Positions 1 through 12,897 of a DNA stretch of 64,000 nt are shown here, in pieces. The stretch covers positions 1,550,001 through 1,614,000 of the forward strand of contig WHVD01000001.1 in assembly GCA_015178975.1 (NCBI GenBank). The letters are read 5' to 3'. Within the stretch, counting starts at the first letter, position 1. Every line of letters begins with the position of its first letter. The notes beneath the pieces are model-generated. The model did not search any database. It was given only the letters and a program-made list of their open reading frames with translations, and was not told where the DNA came from. This stretch comes from Hysterangium stoloniferum (lineage: Eukaryota > Basidiomycota > Agaricomycetes > Hysterangiales > Hysterangiaceae). A program made the position numbers and the translations under genes.

Positions 1-390
1 CGTGGGCGGTAATGCCGATGGATGTAGTGGCAGCGGTAGTGAGCGGCAGTGGTAGTGGTTACAGTAGTGGTTACGGTGATGGTAGCGGTAGCGGTAGTTG
101 TGGTCGCTGTAGGCACTTACAGGTGTAGTGGTGCGGTAACGGTAGCGGTGGTGGTAGCGGTAGTGGTGGTCGCTATTGGCACTTACAGATGTAGTGGTGC
201 GGTAGCGGTAACGGTAGTTGTGGTCGCTGTTGGCACTTACGGATGCAGTGGTGCGGTAGCGGTAACGGTAGTTGTGGTCGCTGTTGGCACTTACGGATGC
301 AGTGGTGCGGTAGCGGTAGCGGTACGGTGGTGGTAGCGGTAGCGGTACGGTGGTGGTAGCGGTAACGGTGGTGGTAGTGGTAGTGGTCGT
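1..390. repeat. GGTAGCGGTAACGG-type minisatellite
   Basis: GT-rich plus strand made of degenerate 6-bp steps (GGTAGC, GGTAAC, GGTAGT). A larger unit ending in GGCACTTAC recurs with ends at 120, 186, 240 and 294, giving spacings of 66, 54 and 54 bp. The open frames on both strands are low-complexity (Val-rich or His/Tyr-rich) and are not credible genes. The array may continue past the left edge of the window. Confidence 0.85.
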
Positions 391-904
391 GAAAATGGTA
401 ATACTGTCTCGGATGGTGTACAATGCCTTGGGAATATGAGGCAGTAGTTTGGAGATGCTGACAAGGTGGCTGAAGACTGTGAGGATACGTGGTCCATGGT
501 CTAGAGGGAAACCGTCCTTGTTGAGATGCTGGGTATGTCGCTGATAAATGCTGTAATGCTGCACTATTTGGCTGTGGCAGTGGCGCTGCCGACCGATAAA
601 ATGCAGGGTGGTGCAAAGGTGTTGCTTTGACATCTGAACTTAATATACCGGTACATCACGTTGGACCTTTTCGCGACCCATAATAGCGCAAGTGTCCAGG
701 CCACGTTGTTCAAGATGGGTTAGGCGTTAATCGCAGAACATGAGCACATTTCTATAATATGTGTTTACCAACAAGCACTACCTCCGTATTTAAGCCGGTG
801 AGCGCGTCGAGTGGACGCATAACGGCGACGGTAGCACGATGACATCATCGAATGTATTATAGTATGCCTAAAATGGAAGTAGCCTGGGAAACCTGCGGCG
901 CATG
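391..904. other. No gene recognised
   Basis: Unique-looking sequence between two repeat arrays. No open frame with recognisable protein features, no RNA gene and no clear repeat was seen. Confidence 0.5.
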
Positions 905-1425
905 TAGATTGTATGGTGGATGTTGGAAGATATGCCGAAGGGTGGCGGATGTGATGTCAGACGCGCAAGTGCACTGAGGGTGGACAGACGTAATGTGTGT
1001 GACGAAGTGTGGACAGACACATCTCAGAGTTGAGCGCAGACGATGGTCACGGTTGGAGTGTCAAAGTGTTGACAGACAGGTGTGTCGCAGTATTGCGGAC
1101 CCGCCGAAACCTTGACATAGGATGGCAGATGTGATGGCATACATGACTAGTACGCCGAAAGGTGGACAGACACGATGGAGTGAAGAGATGTAACGAGGTG
1201 TAGACAGTCGCGGCGATCGGGCAAAGAAGATAAACGCGGTGACACGCCGAAGTGGGCCGACGCGACGATGCGCCGAAGTGGAATGGGACAGATGCGACGG
1301 TGCGATTACGCGCTGAAGTGGAGCGACGGTCGTTGAAAGGAATGTTGAAGGGTGACAGATGTGATACGTGCTGGAGTGTGTAGAGGCGGCGATGTGTTGT
1401 AGTGGGACAGACACGAAGCACAAGT
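905..1425. repeat. Degenerate ~40-bp tandem repeat
   Basis: About ten diverged copies of a unit built on GCCGAAGTGGACAGAC followed by RCGATG, with unit length varying around 30-50 bp. Clear copies begin near 917, 1152, 1254, 1270 and 1311. The array is old, since neighbouring units differ at many places. The minus-strand open frames here are by-products of the repeat. Confidence 0.6.
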
Positions 1426-1435
1426 AGTTCGACAA

Positions 1436-1790
1436 GGAGAGGAGGTAGTCCGAGTTGGGCTCTCCTTCTGTCTCCGAGCGAGCGAGTAACGGTGTAGACG
1501 GAAGGTGAGATATAGGAGTAGTGTGCAGTAGTAGCCTCTTTTCTTCGTCCGTCAGTTGTGGTAGTGACGAGGCCTTGAGGTGAGAGGAGCACGTTCAGTG
1601 TCTGTATCGGTATCGCTTTCTGAAGAGTGCGAGTCGGCTATAATGGGCATTGAGGTAGAGAGCGGTGTGAGTGTGGTGTCTGAGAAGGAGTCTACGAGGA
1701 GAGGAGGTAGTCCAAGGTGGCGTCTCCTTCTCGTTTCCTGGCGGGTAAGTAATGGTGTTGGTGTGTCGGTTAAGCGAGACAGGATGGACG
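1436..1790. repeat. Diverged direct duplication
   Basis: The string GAGAGGAGGTAGTCC followed by a TCTCCTTCT block occurs near 1438 and again near 1698, about 260 bp apart, with weaker similarity continuing for roughly 60-80 bp. This looks like an old duplication that continues the repetitive character of the left edge. Confidence 0.55.
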
Positions 1791-2372
1791 GTTTACGGGT
1801 GTGGGCCAAGCATGGGACGGTTCAATTGGTTCAACAATAACGTTGTATAACCAATAGACAGTGGCAAGTGCGATACTGGCAGCAAGTGTGTGTGTACGAT
1901 TATGAGTGCAACTGCGAGTGTGACACGAAGTTGAAGTTATGATTATGAGGCGTTTCAAAATAGCGGTTGACGATGACGGCAAAGATGGTGACTTGTATGT
2001 GTAATAACTCGAAGGTGTTGAACGTGGGTGAAATCAGCACACTGATACATTAAGGTTGTGAGAGTCGAATGAGGATGTCGAATGGAAAAATGAATGGATG
2101 CGAACGAGTCGAAGGTGAGGTGTTTGCCTTGTCGGAAAAGCAAAGTCGATGTCAAAAAAAAAGTGTAAGGCTGTCGGTATCAGCCTCACTCGGTCAACAC
2201 GGACAGGACTAAGTTTTCTTTATTTTTACATCTCAGTAGGATACAAGGTGAATGCGAGGTTCCCTAGGGAAGAGTGGGGAAAGGATTAATGGTCAAGGAG
2301 AAGATATTCTGTCACTATAAGATATGGGGTTTTTATATAGAGTCAAGGTGAATGGGGTGGAAGAACAAGGAA
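1791..2372. other. No gene recognised
   Basis: GT-biased plus strand up to about 2150, then ordinary composition. No coding feature was identified. Confidence 0.45.
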
Positions 2373-2538
2373 CCGCATGATCAGGCACAGGGGTGCTACT
2401 TAACAATAAAGTGGCGGATCAATGAGTGGCTGATGGAAGAGGTTGGTGATGATGACCGCATGATAAGGCACAAGGGTGCTACCAAATGGCAGAACAATGA
2501 GTGGTTGATGGGAGAGGTTGGTGATGACGTATGTGGTA
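2373..2538. repeat. 83-bp tandem duplication (two copies)
   Basis: Copy 1 begins at 2373 and copy 2 at 2456. Both contain CCGCATGAT, GGCACA, GGGTGCTAC, an AATGAGTGG block and GAGGTTGGTGATGA, with about 15% divergence. It makes a short repeated open frame that I do not consider a gene. Confidence 0.7.
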
Positions 2539-2750
2539 AGGTGGCCAGGCTTACATTTAGCAGCTTATGGTCAGACCCCCAAATTCCCTTGGACTCATCC
2601 TCACTACTCCCTGTCACCCTATGTCTCTCTTCTTTTTATATTATTCTTGTTTTCCTTTTTGGCACCATCCTGCTTTCATCCTACTCAAAGAATACTCTGG
2701 CATCATTTTCTAGGAAGGTCTCAAATGGTCTCAACCTAATGGGGAGATAC

Positions 2751-3478
2751 CGTTAGGATCCCTATTGTTTTGGACCCCCACAAGCTGTTTTATTCTTGTA
2801 ACCCTCTATCATCCTACGACCAGTATCCCCACTCATGGTAGCACCACCTGTAGTGCCCCTGACACTTGTTTGTTGTATGTATTGTAGCACCTTAGTCTTC
2901 CATCCCATCTTTGTTCCACTCACTCCCCTGTCACTGTTCCATGTATATATTCCATTTGCCACATCACACCTTTTTGGTATACTTTGCTATGTTGTATTTA
3001 GTCTCATTTACATCCCCCAGCATCACTCTCACTTCTCTTATTGGCCCTCTGATCATCTCTCTCCCTGTAGTATAAAGTTCTTTCAGGTATACTACAGTGT
3101 CCTCAGTTTGAAAATTGACTTAGATTACCCCCTTCTAGTCCTCAGTCCTATTGCTCCTATTCTAATACCCTCAAAGGTGTCTTCAGCAAGCCACAATCCT
3201 TTACCTCACAACCCTTAGTAGTTTGTCCCTCTGGCTGATTGAGCTAAGTATTGATCTCTGTTTCTATCATACTATCCACTCTGTTTGAAATACCAGAACA
3301 CCCTAACAGTTTTTATGAAGGTGCAACACATAAGTTGAAGCCAAGCTCCACTATGTTTTATAGAGTCAGACCTCCCAACTAGTATAATCTCTATCATCAG
3401 CCCCCTGATTGACTTAGTTACTATCATTGGCCACTCTGACTAGAGCCCCCCTTCTCCCTCTTAGCTTAGATCTTAACA
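2751..3478 (+). mobile_element. Old solo LTR, family A
   Basis: Full-length relative of the solo LTR at 55936-56656. It begins YGTTAGGATYC and ends CTTAGATCNTAACA. It carries the shared LTR box (3323-3349) and a TATA-like TATAAAG near 3071. No matching target duplication remains, so the 5' flank may be rearranged. It is CpG-poor, hence probably old. Confidence 0.75.
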
Positions 3479-3600
3479 ACAGGACAAATTAATACTTTGT
3501 CAAATGAGGCATCTGCACTCAATTTAGTAGAGTATCCTTGGATCAGTATTTGACTTTATTGAGAGAAAGTCAATTCATGTCACCACCAGAGGACTTGGTG
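3477..3600. repeat. Copia-like dispersed repeat fragment
   Basis: The stretch starting AACAGGACAAATTAATACT and running to about 3525 recurs at 57493-57540, where it follows a copia-like LTR. It is probably the LTR/leader junction of an old copia-type family. Confidence 0.5.
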
Positions 3601-4640
3601 AGGGTGGTCACTGGTAAGTTCCAAAGAGGATCTCTCAAGCCCCATGGAGGTTTCCAGTAATTATTCTGAACACTTTCTGGGAATGTCCTGTGGAGTCCCC
3701 GGGTAATAGTCTGGGGAGTTTCTGGGGATTAGTACAAGGAGTATCAGAATAATTACCAGAGTACTGAGATGGACTTGGCTTCAGCTTATGTGCTGCACCC
3801 TCATACACTCATTCAGGTGTCCATATTTCGAGCTGACAGAATGCCTACAAGGAAGATGTAGATTCCGGAGTTCCTGTGGGAGTTCCAGGAATTGATCATG
3901 CAGACAGACAAGAGGAGTAGAGACTGGATCAGGATGTATTCAGGGTGTAACTAGTTCAATATTGAAACTAGAGAGTTGTACATGAGTATGGAAGACTTAT
4001 ATAGACTTTGAAATATAATAATACCAAATCTGGTAATGATGAGGGGCAGAACAATTAAACATAAAATGAAACAAGTAAATACTAAACTGGGAATTCGGGA
4101 CAGGACAGAACAGAAGTGGAGAACAAACTAGACAGGTCATTAGACCATAATGGGAGTGGGGCTCTGTTAGAGGGGTTCTCAGGAGTCCAGCTGGGGGTCC
4201 AGTGACTGGTCTGTGAGATACAGAGTGTTGGGTGTAAGCAGGTTGGCATACAGGTTCTGGTGGGTACTCCAGTTGTAACTGTACCTTGATGAGCATGATA
4301 TAGAGAGTCAGGTGCAGATAAGGTGGAGTCAAAAATTAAAGAAGCATGTATAACAAAATGCAGGGGGTCCAGTCAGAGTCCGGTATGGGAGATGACAAAG
4401 AACATGTAAAGAAGTCAAATGTCAAAAGGCAGAGTCTGATGGATTCCGGGTCATAACAGAAGATGTCTAGTTGGGAGGCAGACTGACAGAATGGGATGTG
4501 AGTCAAAGGGTACTTGAGGGATGAGGGTTGGGTTCTGGTGGATTCTGGATCTTGATACTGGTCCAGAAGGTGGTTTGGTTTGGAACCTAATATAATATCC
4601 AGAGGATACTTCATGGAGTTCCTGGGAATGGGTCTTCACA
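3601..4640 (-). mobile_element. Old LTR, family B
   Basis: Reverse-strand relative of the LTR at about 37750-38360. Alignable blocks include the shared LTR box (3771-3796), the promoter-like TCTATATAAG reading on the minus strand near 3999, and the run between 4020 and 4100. Beyond 4150 it resembles the 5' part of the LTR at 25238-26499, so families B, E and F appear related. Ends are approximate and no target duplication was found. Confidence 0.65.
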
Positions 4641-4838
4641 GTCACATGACTTTGTCAAATGTAATAAACAAATTCATAGGACTAGGACCCATTTTGAACT
4701 ATGAAAATGTGTGCAACAAAACCCCTACAATAAGTTGTTGGTTTGTGTAAGATGATGGACTTACCAAATAAGGACATGGTGCCTTGTGGCTGTGCATGTA
4801 AGAAGGTATGATGTTGAAGTATATTATCTAATATTCTG
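4641..4838. other. No gene recognised
   Basis: Short spacer between two LTR relics with no identifiable content. Confidence 0.4.
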
Positions 4839-5182
4839 AGGAATTTGGAGAATTTACTTTTTCCTCCCTTCTTAATATCCTTGAAGACATTTTCAGCAAG
4901 CCATGAACTCTTACCTTACGACTCTTAGTATTTTAAGTCCCCCAGCTGATTGAGTTAAGTGTTAAACTTCATCTCTATCATACTATCTGCTCTGTTTGAA
5001 ATGCCAGAGCACCCTGACAGTTTGTACAAGGGTGCAACACATAAGTTGAAGCCAAGTTCCACTATGTTTATAAAGTTGGACTTCCCAACTAGTATGATCT
5101 CTATTGGCAGCCCCCAATTAGCTCATTTCCCATCATTGGCCCCCCAACTAGAGCCCCCTTTCTCCTCCTTAGCTTAGATAAT
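4839..5182 (+). mobile_element. 3' half of an LTR, family A
   Basis: Matches the downstream half of the family A LTRs at 2751-3478 and 55936-56656, including the shared box (5033-5060) and the terminal CTTAGCTTAGAT block. The 5' half is missing. Confidence 0.7.
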
Positions 5183-6650
5183 AAGTGGAATTGACCTTCA
5201 CGGTACAATTTAGATGAAAGACTACAATGAAATGGAGTAAAGTAAATGTGATTTGCAAGAAAGAAATAATAAGGCATGATGAGTGAGTTCAAGTAGATAA
5301 CTCTGGGCTTCAACGGCAAGTACAAAGCTCAGAGCAGATGTAGCTAATAGCCATTAGAGACAGCTGAGATGATAGTCCAATCACAACTTGTAGGACATTT
5401 AAGATAATGTCTTGGGCAAGTCGTGGTTATGGGGTAAGAAGTGTCTGGTCTCTTTGTCATGCCCACTAGTGTACATAAGACAAAAGTATATATGTGTGTA
5501 TGTGCCCCATAAGAGCCTACAGGCATACATGGATCTTTGAACTAATGTAAGGACATGTAACAGAGATTTTACTTAGTCAAAATATGGTAAAAATAAAGGA
5601 AAAAATATGATACTATAAAACAGTTACATTCCTCAGAGAGGGGTATCCCTCACAGGTACCCCTCACACACATATTCCAACATGGTCCTGATACTATGTAC
5701 ATATATTCTAGTGTAGGCAACTCTGACTCAAATATGGATGACTGATTGTCAACACACAGTTAATATTAGGAGGATATCTGAAAACTATTAAGTATACCAA
5801 ATTCTAATATACTCGAATAAAAGTCATTTAAACATCTGGGATGTGATTCAAACATAATTTGGTTTTTAAAACTTTAGGAATGTTTAAAACTTATTGGTAT
5901 ATTATGAAACAAATCATCTTTCAAAAGCTGAATAAAGTATGAAAGAGTTTAATAGATTAAAACATTAAGACCTTTAAAAAGCATATCCTTTTAAATGGTC
6001 CATTTCATGCATATACATATATGGCATTGACATCTCTGAATACATATGTATTACATTGGAATGGGTCTGTCAATCTGAACAGATTTCTACTTCATTCAAC
6101 ATACCCCGAATATATACATAGGTGGCTTCACTTAATAAAGAAAGCCATGGGATGAAAAATTTCCAATGATATCTCACATATTTTACTAGGAAATAACTAC
6201 AGTTTAGCTTTTAAAAGACAAAGTACCAACAAAAGTATTAGCAAGTATTTACATAGCTTGAAAATTTATATACAATAGGTTCTATTAATTGACTCTGAAT
6301 TGTTTAGGATGTAATATGGAGAATTGTTTCTCATGGTTGGTGGTTAACAATATAATAGTCTCAGAATGTGTACCACTATTTAAAGATGAAGTTTTGTAGC
6401 AATATTGCTTTTATTAGTAAACATTTGATATTACAATGAACCTCCCTACAGTAAGCATATGCATATGGGTCTGAACCACATACAACATCAAGTGGTTGAA
6501 AATGATCACAAAAATGATTTTAAGGCTAATTTTGGAAAGGAAGAACATCTTATGTTCCGGGTATAATGTACTCCATACTGGCAATCCATCAACTCCGCGA
6601 ATAAAGTGCAGTACAGAGCACACGATACATTATCCTCTCCCATCATTTGC
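5183..6650. other. AT-rich intergenic DNA, nothing recognised
   Basis: AT-rich sequence with many short A and T runs. It has no convincing coding region and no matched terminal repeats. Probably eroded repeat DNA, but I cannot assign it to a family. Confidence 0.45.
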
Positions 6651-7601
6651 TGACTGAAATAACTAAAATTGATACCGTTTTCTCACGACAGTGCTCTGAT
6701 GATTTGGACTAACGAGAAACCACTTGACCGTCATGTCCTCAATTACCCAACCGCGAGTGAGCGAGAAATTCGTGTAATTACAATCAGGTTTACACAATAT
6801 CAACAATTGAGCCACATTTCAACATGTATTGTTCATTCGTATTTGAACTATAAAACAGGGTGGTTATTCCGATTAGAACCACTGCGACTGGCAAAAGAAA
6901 CGCGACATGTGTAATGGAACTGTCCTCTGTGGCCTGCATATGGACATCTCGGGGTATTAATTCCCAATGGGATCGAGCAAGCTCCTCGAACCCTATTACC
7001 CACGCCCTTTACGCAAGAGCGGTATTCATTCGAACGAAGTAGCGTCGACGAACCAACCAGCTGATCACAACTTCGCGCGATCACGAGGCGTGGGAAAAAT
7101 GGCCACTTCAAAAAATAAGATTCGCAGCCTCAACACTCACTTCATTTATGGATAGACTTATTCGCACGCCAGTCGTAGGCCTGATATGCTTGAAGGACGG
7201 TTAGTGGCTGTCACCGAGTATGACGAGGGTCAAGGGATGCGCTGTAGGAAAAGGCACAGCGTTGCTTCTCGATTGAGCATTGAGCATGTGGGGAGCCTCG
7301 TTCCTTCCCTCGTTTTTTCTTGGAAGTGATTTCCGTTTACTTAAGAAGTCCTCACTGCCGCCGGAATATGGTTGCCCTCCCACAAAGATTTACACTGCCC
7401 AAGAGGCGCGGAGTCCTCCTCCTCGACCGAGACAAGATATTCGAAGTGCAATTGCAAGTTGGTGTAAATATAAGCCTCCTTCGAACGAAAGGATAAATTG
7501 CCCTGAGAATATCTGTCAGTTGCCACTCAGCGGTCTGAGTTTCGGACATCGGCGTCTGTCTATTCGGCCAGCGTACCCCCGACATCACTATCCGCTTTAT
7601 A
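6651..7601 (+). other. Upstream region of the Zn2Cys6 gene
   Basis: Base composition rises to that of the host genes. There is no open frame with protein features. The last 400 bp before the ATG at 7602 should hold the promoter and 5' leader, but I could not name a specific element. Confidence 0.4.
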
Positions 7602-10600
7602 ATGACCATCTCTCAACGAATTCCTATTTCTTCATCCTCTTCGACGACGGCGATGATAGGTGCTACTACGACCTTCTACGAGCACACCCCGCACGCAGCA
7701 GACCTAGATAGGGACATCGAGTATGACTCGTACCTCCAAAACTTCCCACAACCAGGACAGTTCCTCAATAACTTCGTTCAGACACCGGATTATCCACAAT
7801 ATCAGTCACAAGGTCTCTTACAGAACTCATATCTACCTACTCCAAGTGTCTCACCCACCTCGACATCAGCAGTTGCTGCGGTTGCGGCAGCGCAGCAACA
7901 CGCAAGTCCCACTACTTACTATGCCCTGAACGGTGCCATAGATCAACATCAACCACCACCACCACGATATGAGGCGATCAATACCTCCCCACAGACAAAT
8001 CCCAAAAAGGATCGCCAGCAGCCAGCGAGGCGGAAGGCCCCGGCAAAGTCGAAGACTGCGGCGGCTGCTGACAATGCTACAGGACCACGCAAGCGTCCAA
8101 GGCCTACAGTTGAAAACACAAACAGAGTATCGTTGGATGCTGATGATAGCGATGATGACGAGGGGGATGATAAGGTACAGACGACGCAAAGACTGTACGT
8201 TGCTGCCTGGCCTTCTGCTTTGCTTCACCTGATTGCGTTCCTTTTCAATAGACCGGGAGCGTGCCGGTACTGCAAAAAACTAAAGATGCGCTGTGAATTC
8301 CCCACGGACTCTTCTACCACCTGCAAACGATGCCAAAGCGGGAACCACGAGTGTGTCGTTGAGGGACGGAAGCCTCGATCAGGGCCAAAGTCCGTTCATA
8401 ATATCCTCTTTATCAACGCAGTCCCAACTGATTCAAATTTACAGTAAACGAGAATACCTCCTTGCACAACTGCGCCAAAAGGAAGCTATCATCGACTCAT
8501 TGTTACGACAAATCAATAACCCCTTACACCACACACCGCTCAACCTCGCCCTTCCGCCAAACTCACATCATCCCTCTCCTGAACCTACTGTAAACAAAGA
8601 TGTCCAAGCGTGGATCGAAAAGATCCAAGGCAGCGTGCGCACGGCGGGAGGTGGAGGAGGCAAGAATGCCTTCACTCTTGATAAGCGCGCAGAAGGGGAA
8701 GACACGTTCGACGAGGACGAGGACGAGGACGGGGGCGCTGTTGATGAAAATGAAGGAGACGAGGAAGCCGACGAACCCGTGGACAAGGAGGCTGCACCCG
8801 TGCGGAAGGGCAAACTTCATTGTCTCCCGGAGGAGGCGGCACCGCTGGGCTTGATTGCTAACCTGAGCATCCGTGGCGCGAATTCGGCACCGAGGAAGCA
8901 GAGCGTTGAGGTTCCTAGCCCGGGGGAGAATAATCAGGCAGAGCAGGGGGGGGGAAGGTGACGCCGAGAACGAGAACGATGTCGGCGTGGCGAGTGCGAC
9001 GTATTTCTTACCCGGTCCGGCGACGAATCTGGACTTGCGGCGGGTGATTGTGGAGCGCACAATGCCGCCCGAGATTCTTATGCATGGCCTGGTTACTCCT
9101 GACGATGTCGAAGAGTTGTTTAAAATGTGCGTGGGATATGAACTTCCTTGTTGGTTGTGGAGATACTGACGATTGTCTCCATGTATGTAGCTTTTATGAA
9201 CGGATCAATGTACGTTGCCCCTTTTTACCGTTCCAGAGCCCCTTGTGACGACTTGTTTTAGCCCTTCATCTCCATCCTTGACCCGACTATCCATACACCC
9301 GAACGTACATTCGGACGTTGCCCCTTCCTATTCACCGTCGGTAGGTCACTCATTTTCTCTTCCACATGCGTTGAATCTGATGCATACCCTTTGTTATGAA
9401 GTTTGTGCAATAGCCTCTCGATACTATGCGCCAAAGGCCACCATATACAAATATGCGATGCACTTTGCAAAGACAGCCGCAGCATCGAGTCTCATTGACG
9501 GGTGGAAATCAGTTGAATTATGCCAGGCATACCTACTTATGAGTGTGTATTCCGTGCCAGCGAGAAGGTGGGAGGAGGACCGATCATGGTTATACCTTGG
9601 CCTCGCAATCCGGTGAGTTACCACGCGCATGTTTTCCGCCACGGAACCATACTGACCAGTCCACCTATCGTCGATTACCATCGAATGTAGAATCGCAACC
9701 GATCTTAACCTCCACCAACCGGGCTCTTCCAAACCACCCACCTCGGAGAAACAAGAACGCGAACACCTTAATCGGACGCGGACATGGCTCATCTGCTTCA
9801 ACCTCGACCGCTCCATGAGCACACAACTTGGGAAGCCGTCCACGATCAAAGAAGACCCTATTATCCGTAACTCGTCGGACTGGTACAGACGCTCTGCGTT
9901 TAACCATCCGTATGACGTCCACCTGTGCGCTTATACCGAGCTATTACGACTCGTCACACGATTCCACGAGGACGTGTGGGGGAACAGTACTGGTATTATT
10001 CAGGTGAGTCTATCCGAACACTTATATACCCCTTTTTCACGGTTCCGGCGATATTAAATGTGCGGTTTCTTTTTTCCTTTTCTAGCAGGTCGATTTTTAT
10101 GACATCACGATGCGCTATGATCAACAGCTGCGCGAGTTCCAGGAGCAAGCTACTGTGAGGTTTGATAGGGATTCGAAAAAGGACGGTGAGTGCCATGTGT
10201 CCCCGGTTTTGCGTGCCAGCGCCCTGAATGGCGTCGATGTGTTTAGATGCTGGCAGCGTGTTCCGGACTGGGCTACTACCCTTGTGAGTATGAATGAACG
10301 CCTGGTGTGTGTAGTTTGATATACTTGCTTATGCGTCGCCAGTATATGCAATTACTCGCGCTTGGTTATGTTCTCTTTTGGATTCCAGCACGCTGTGCAA
10401 CGGGGCTTGAAGCGTGACGATCCATTCTTTAAATGCGTACGTGTTGGCCTGCGGTATACGCGTTGTCTATTAACGTCTACCTCACTTCAGTGTTATGAAG
10501 CCGCGTGCGCAGTCATTACCACCGTCGTGGAGCGTTTGGCACCTACGGGATACACGAGATATGCGCCGGATGGTCATTTTGTCTTCACGTCGTTCGCTGC

Positions 10601-11404
10601 CGCCTTCCTCCTCAAGGTTAGTCAATAGTGTTATTCCATATGGTGACATTTATAACTTTTGCGCAGCTCCTACGTCCCGACTTTGCTGGAATCGTAAACC
10701 GTTCGCATAAAGACCATATTCTCTCCCTTGTCCGCCGACTTATCCGTCTACTTGGGTCCCCTGAAATTGCTGTTGACGACCGTCACACACCTAAACTATA
10801 CTCACGCTTTTTGTCGGGCCTTGTTGCGCGTTATTCCACACGTAAACCCAAGGGTGAAGCCGGATCGAAAGTCCCAGAAGGTACTGCACCCAAACAGAAC
10901 CGCAACAACAACCCAGCGCCAGACCCTAATGCGGGCTCGAATGTACAACAGAATGTTACACAAACGTCCCCGGCGCATCTCCTGAACGTCTCCGACGCCC
11001 AATACCAGAACCAGTATGGCCATCAGCAGGTGTCAATGTCTCCAGAGGCATATTCCTCGCCTTCCAGCATCAACAACTACCAATTCGATGAGCCGATGCC
11101 ATTACCCGAAGTGGTTCCAGAGGATTTTCTCGCATCAATGCAAGCGATCAACAACCCCGGTTGGTGGGAGAACGTCATGATGCCTGGCTTTACCTGGCCC
11201 GCTGTGGATCAAAATCAGATGGTGGCGCCTCCGACGGACGAGAATGGCATGACGGGTGTCACCGATACCGGTTTGGCGCTGAGTATTAATGGCCATAATG
11301 CTGCGCAGCAGCTGCAGCAGCAAGACTTCTCCTTCATGCCACATGAACCGCAGCCGATGATGCATCAGCACCAGCGCCAGCGCCAGCATCAGCATCAAAG
11401 ATGA
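7602..11404 (+). CDS. Zn2Cys6 transcription factor with fungal_trans domain (PrtT-like)
   Basis: Predicted nuclear regulator of about 1040 aa. Exons: 7602-8194, 8252-8389, 8445-9126, 9191-9209, 9262-9340, 9402-9612, 9691-10003, 10089-10185, 10247-10283, 10343-10436, 10491-10616, 10667-11404; the introns are 50-85 nt and all GT-AG. Basic and acidic patches precede a binuclear zinc cluster, C202-x2-C-x6-C-x9-C-x2-C-x6-C232, followed by the linker GPNKREYLLAQLRQKEAIID, an acidic stretch, then a fungal_trans domain (PPEILMHGLVTPDDVEELF, RCPFLFTVVCAIASRYYAP) and a Gln/His-rich tail. Introns cut both the zinc-cluster and linker codons, which supports the joins. One oddity: a run of nine G at 8946-8954 leaves the frame off by one nucleotide, either a real frameshift or a base-count error. 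The family usually controls proteases or metabolism; the target here is unknown. Confidence 0.88.
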
Positions 11405-12897
11405 GCGCGTTTCCGATCACGTTTATCATTATCGTCTGCGTGGGAAAGTAGGTGACGAGCGGTGTATTTGACTGGTGTCACGCATCTGTGATGTTGTACC
11501 AACGTTAAGTCTAAACAAACTTTCCTCATATCCTTTTTCACTCTATCCGCTTTCGCTGTGTTTGTTTTCATGTTCACATTATGCGCTTTCATGATTCATC
11601 GGCTTCCGCTTGTATAGATACCAGTACTAGAGATTTTTTTGAAATCCAAGTAGTGCGCAGTTATCCCATTACTACCTTGCAATGTGTATACTATAGACAT
11701 TCCCAATAGGCCAGTGCATAGAGACTATTAAACTGAGGAGGACAAAAAAGTCTAATCAGTATGTGTCCCTAGAAACTACTACAGCTACTATTGAAACTAC
11801 CTCTGGCGGAAACGCCTCTGCTTTATTACTTCGAAGCAGTAGTTTACCTGCCAGTCAAATGTAGTGAAGACAATATATCCAAGGCGAATTTGGAAACTAC
11901 CTACCATGTGGTCACAGGGGAACTCCGGGATCCCGGGACTCGTCAGACTTGATTTTGAAATGAGCTTACGACAGAGCAATTACAGGGCTGGGAATATAAC
12001 CTACGCCGGCAACCCTACAGTTCAAAATTTCTCGAATATTTCCGGAAGATTTTGGAAGCATTGAATATATACTTGTCACCTCTTCTTTTCAACCGGAGCT
12101 CCCTCCATGTGGATCCTCACATGATGTTTGTGAGCGCCCTACTCCAAACATGACGCTAGAGATTATCTGGCACCCTGAATTTTTTCTGAGCTATAGGTCA
12201 TCACCGGCAGGTGGTTTTATTTCAGGATGGCATTCGATCATCAGTGGCAGTTTCGCCTTTCTGAGTCTCGTCCAACACTAAAATTAATATCGGACACTTG
12301 GATACTCCGAACAGTAAACGTTAGCTCACTTGACGATGAAAAACCTTGAAGACCAATCATCCCTATTCTGCATAAGCCCTCGTTATGACCTTATTTACTG
12401 CTTTTAGGCTTTTAGACAATCTTCAGGTTCAACTACATTTCAAAGTTTAATACTGGCCAGGCCTTTTAACAATGCGCTTCCTGGGTTGTTTGGTGATTCT
12501 TCAACGCTGCACAATCCGCGTACAATTTCAAGTGAATTCGTCGGCGGTACATTTTCATATTATACATTAAATCCCCCCAACGATTCCGAAGTTATTTTAG
12601 TCTTCCGAAATATTGAAATCTTAGTTATGGAAATATATGCTTCATATATATTAAGCTCGCTTTTCTCCATCTTGCACGAAATCTCACACCACTGGCAGTT
12701 GAAAAAGTTCATAATTGTAGAACTGCTGGTCGTTGCACTCAGATTCGCTGGATATTCCCCGACTTTGGATGTTACGCGCAATGACAACGTATGTACTCGT
12801 TGATAAATTTGAACTTTACTGATGACATCCTTCAGCTCGCCGTGTATTTTGTTCAATTGTACTTGGCATTTATCTGCGACTGTTTTTAGACCTCGAA
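11405..12897. other. 3' flank and intergenic, nothing recognised
   Basis: Contains the transcript end of the Zn2Cys6 gene and about 1.4 kb of unassigned DNA. Lost first exons of the chitinase relic (start and signal peptide) could lie in its last few hundred bases, but I cannot see them. Confidence 0.4.

Noticed and set aside
49-616. Val-rich and His/Tyr-rich open frames at the left edge
   Set aside because: They lie in a GT-rich minisatellite and mirror its repeats; no complexity, no introns, no homologous look.
9815-10057. Separate small gene in the middle of the Zn2Cys6 locus
   Set aside because: The frame is exon 7 of the transcription factor, joined in phase to the exons on both sides.
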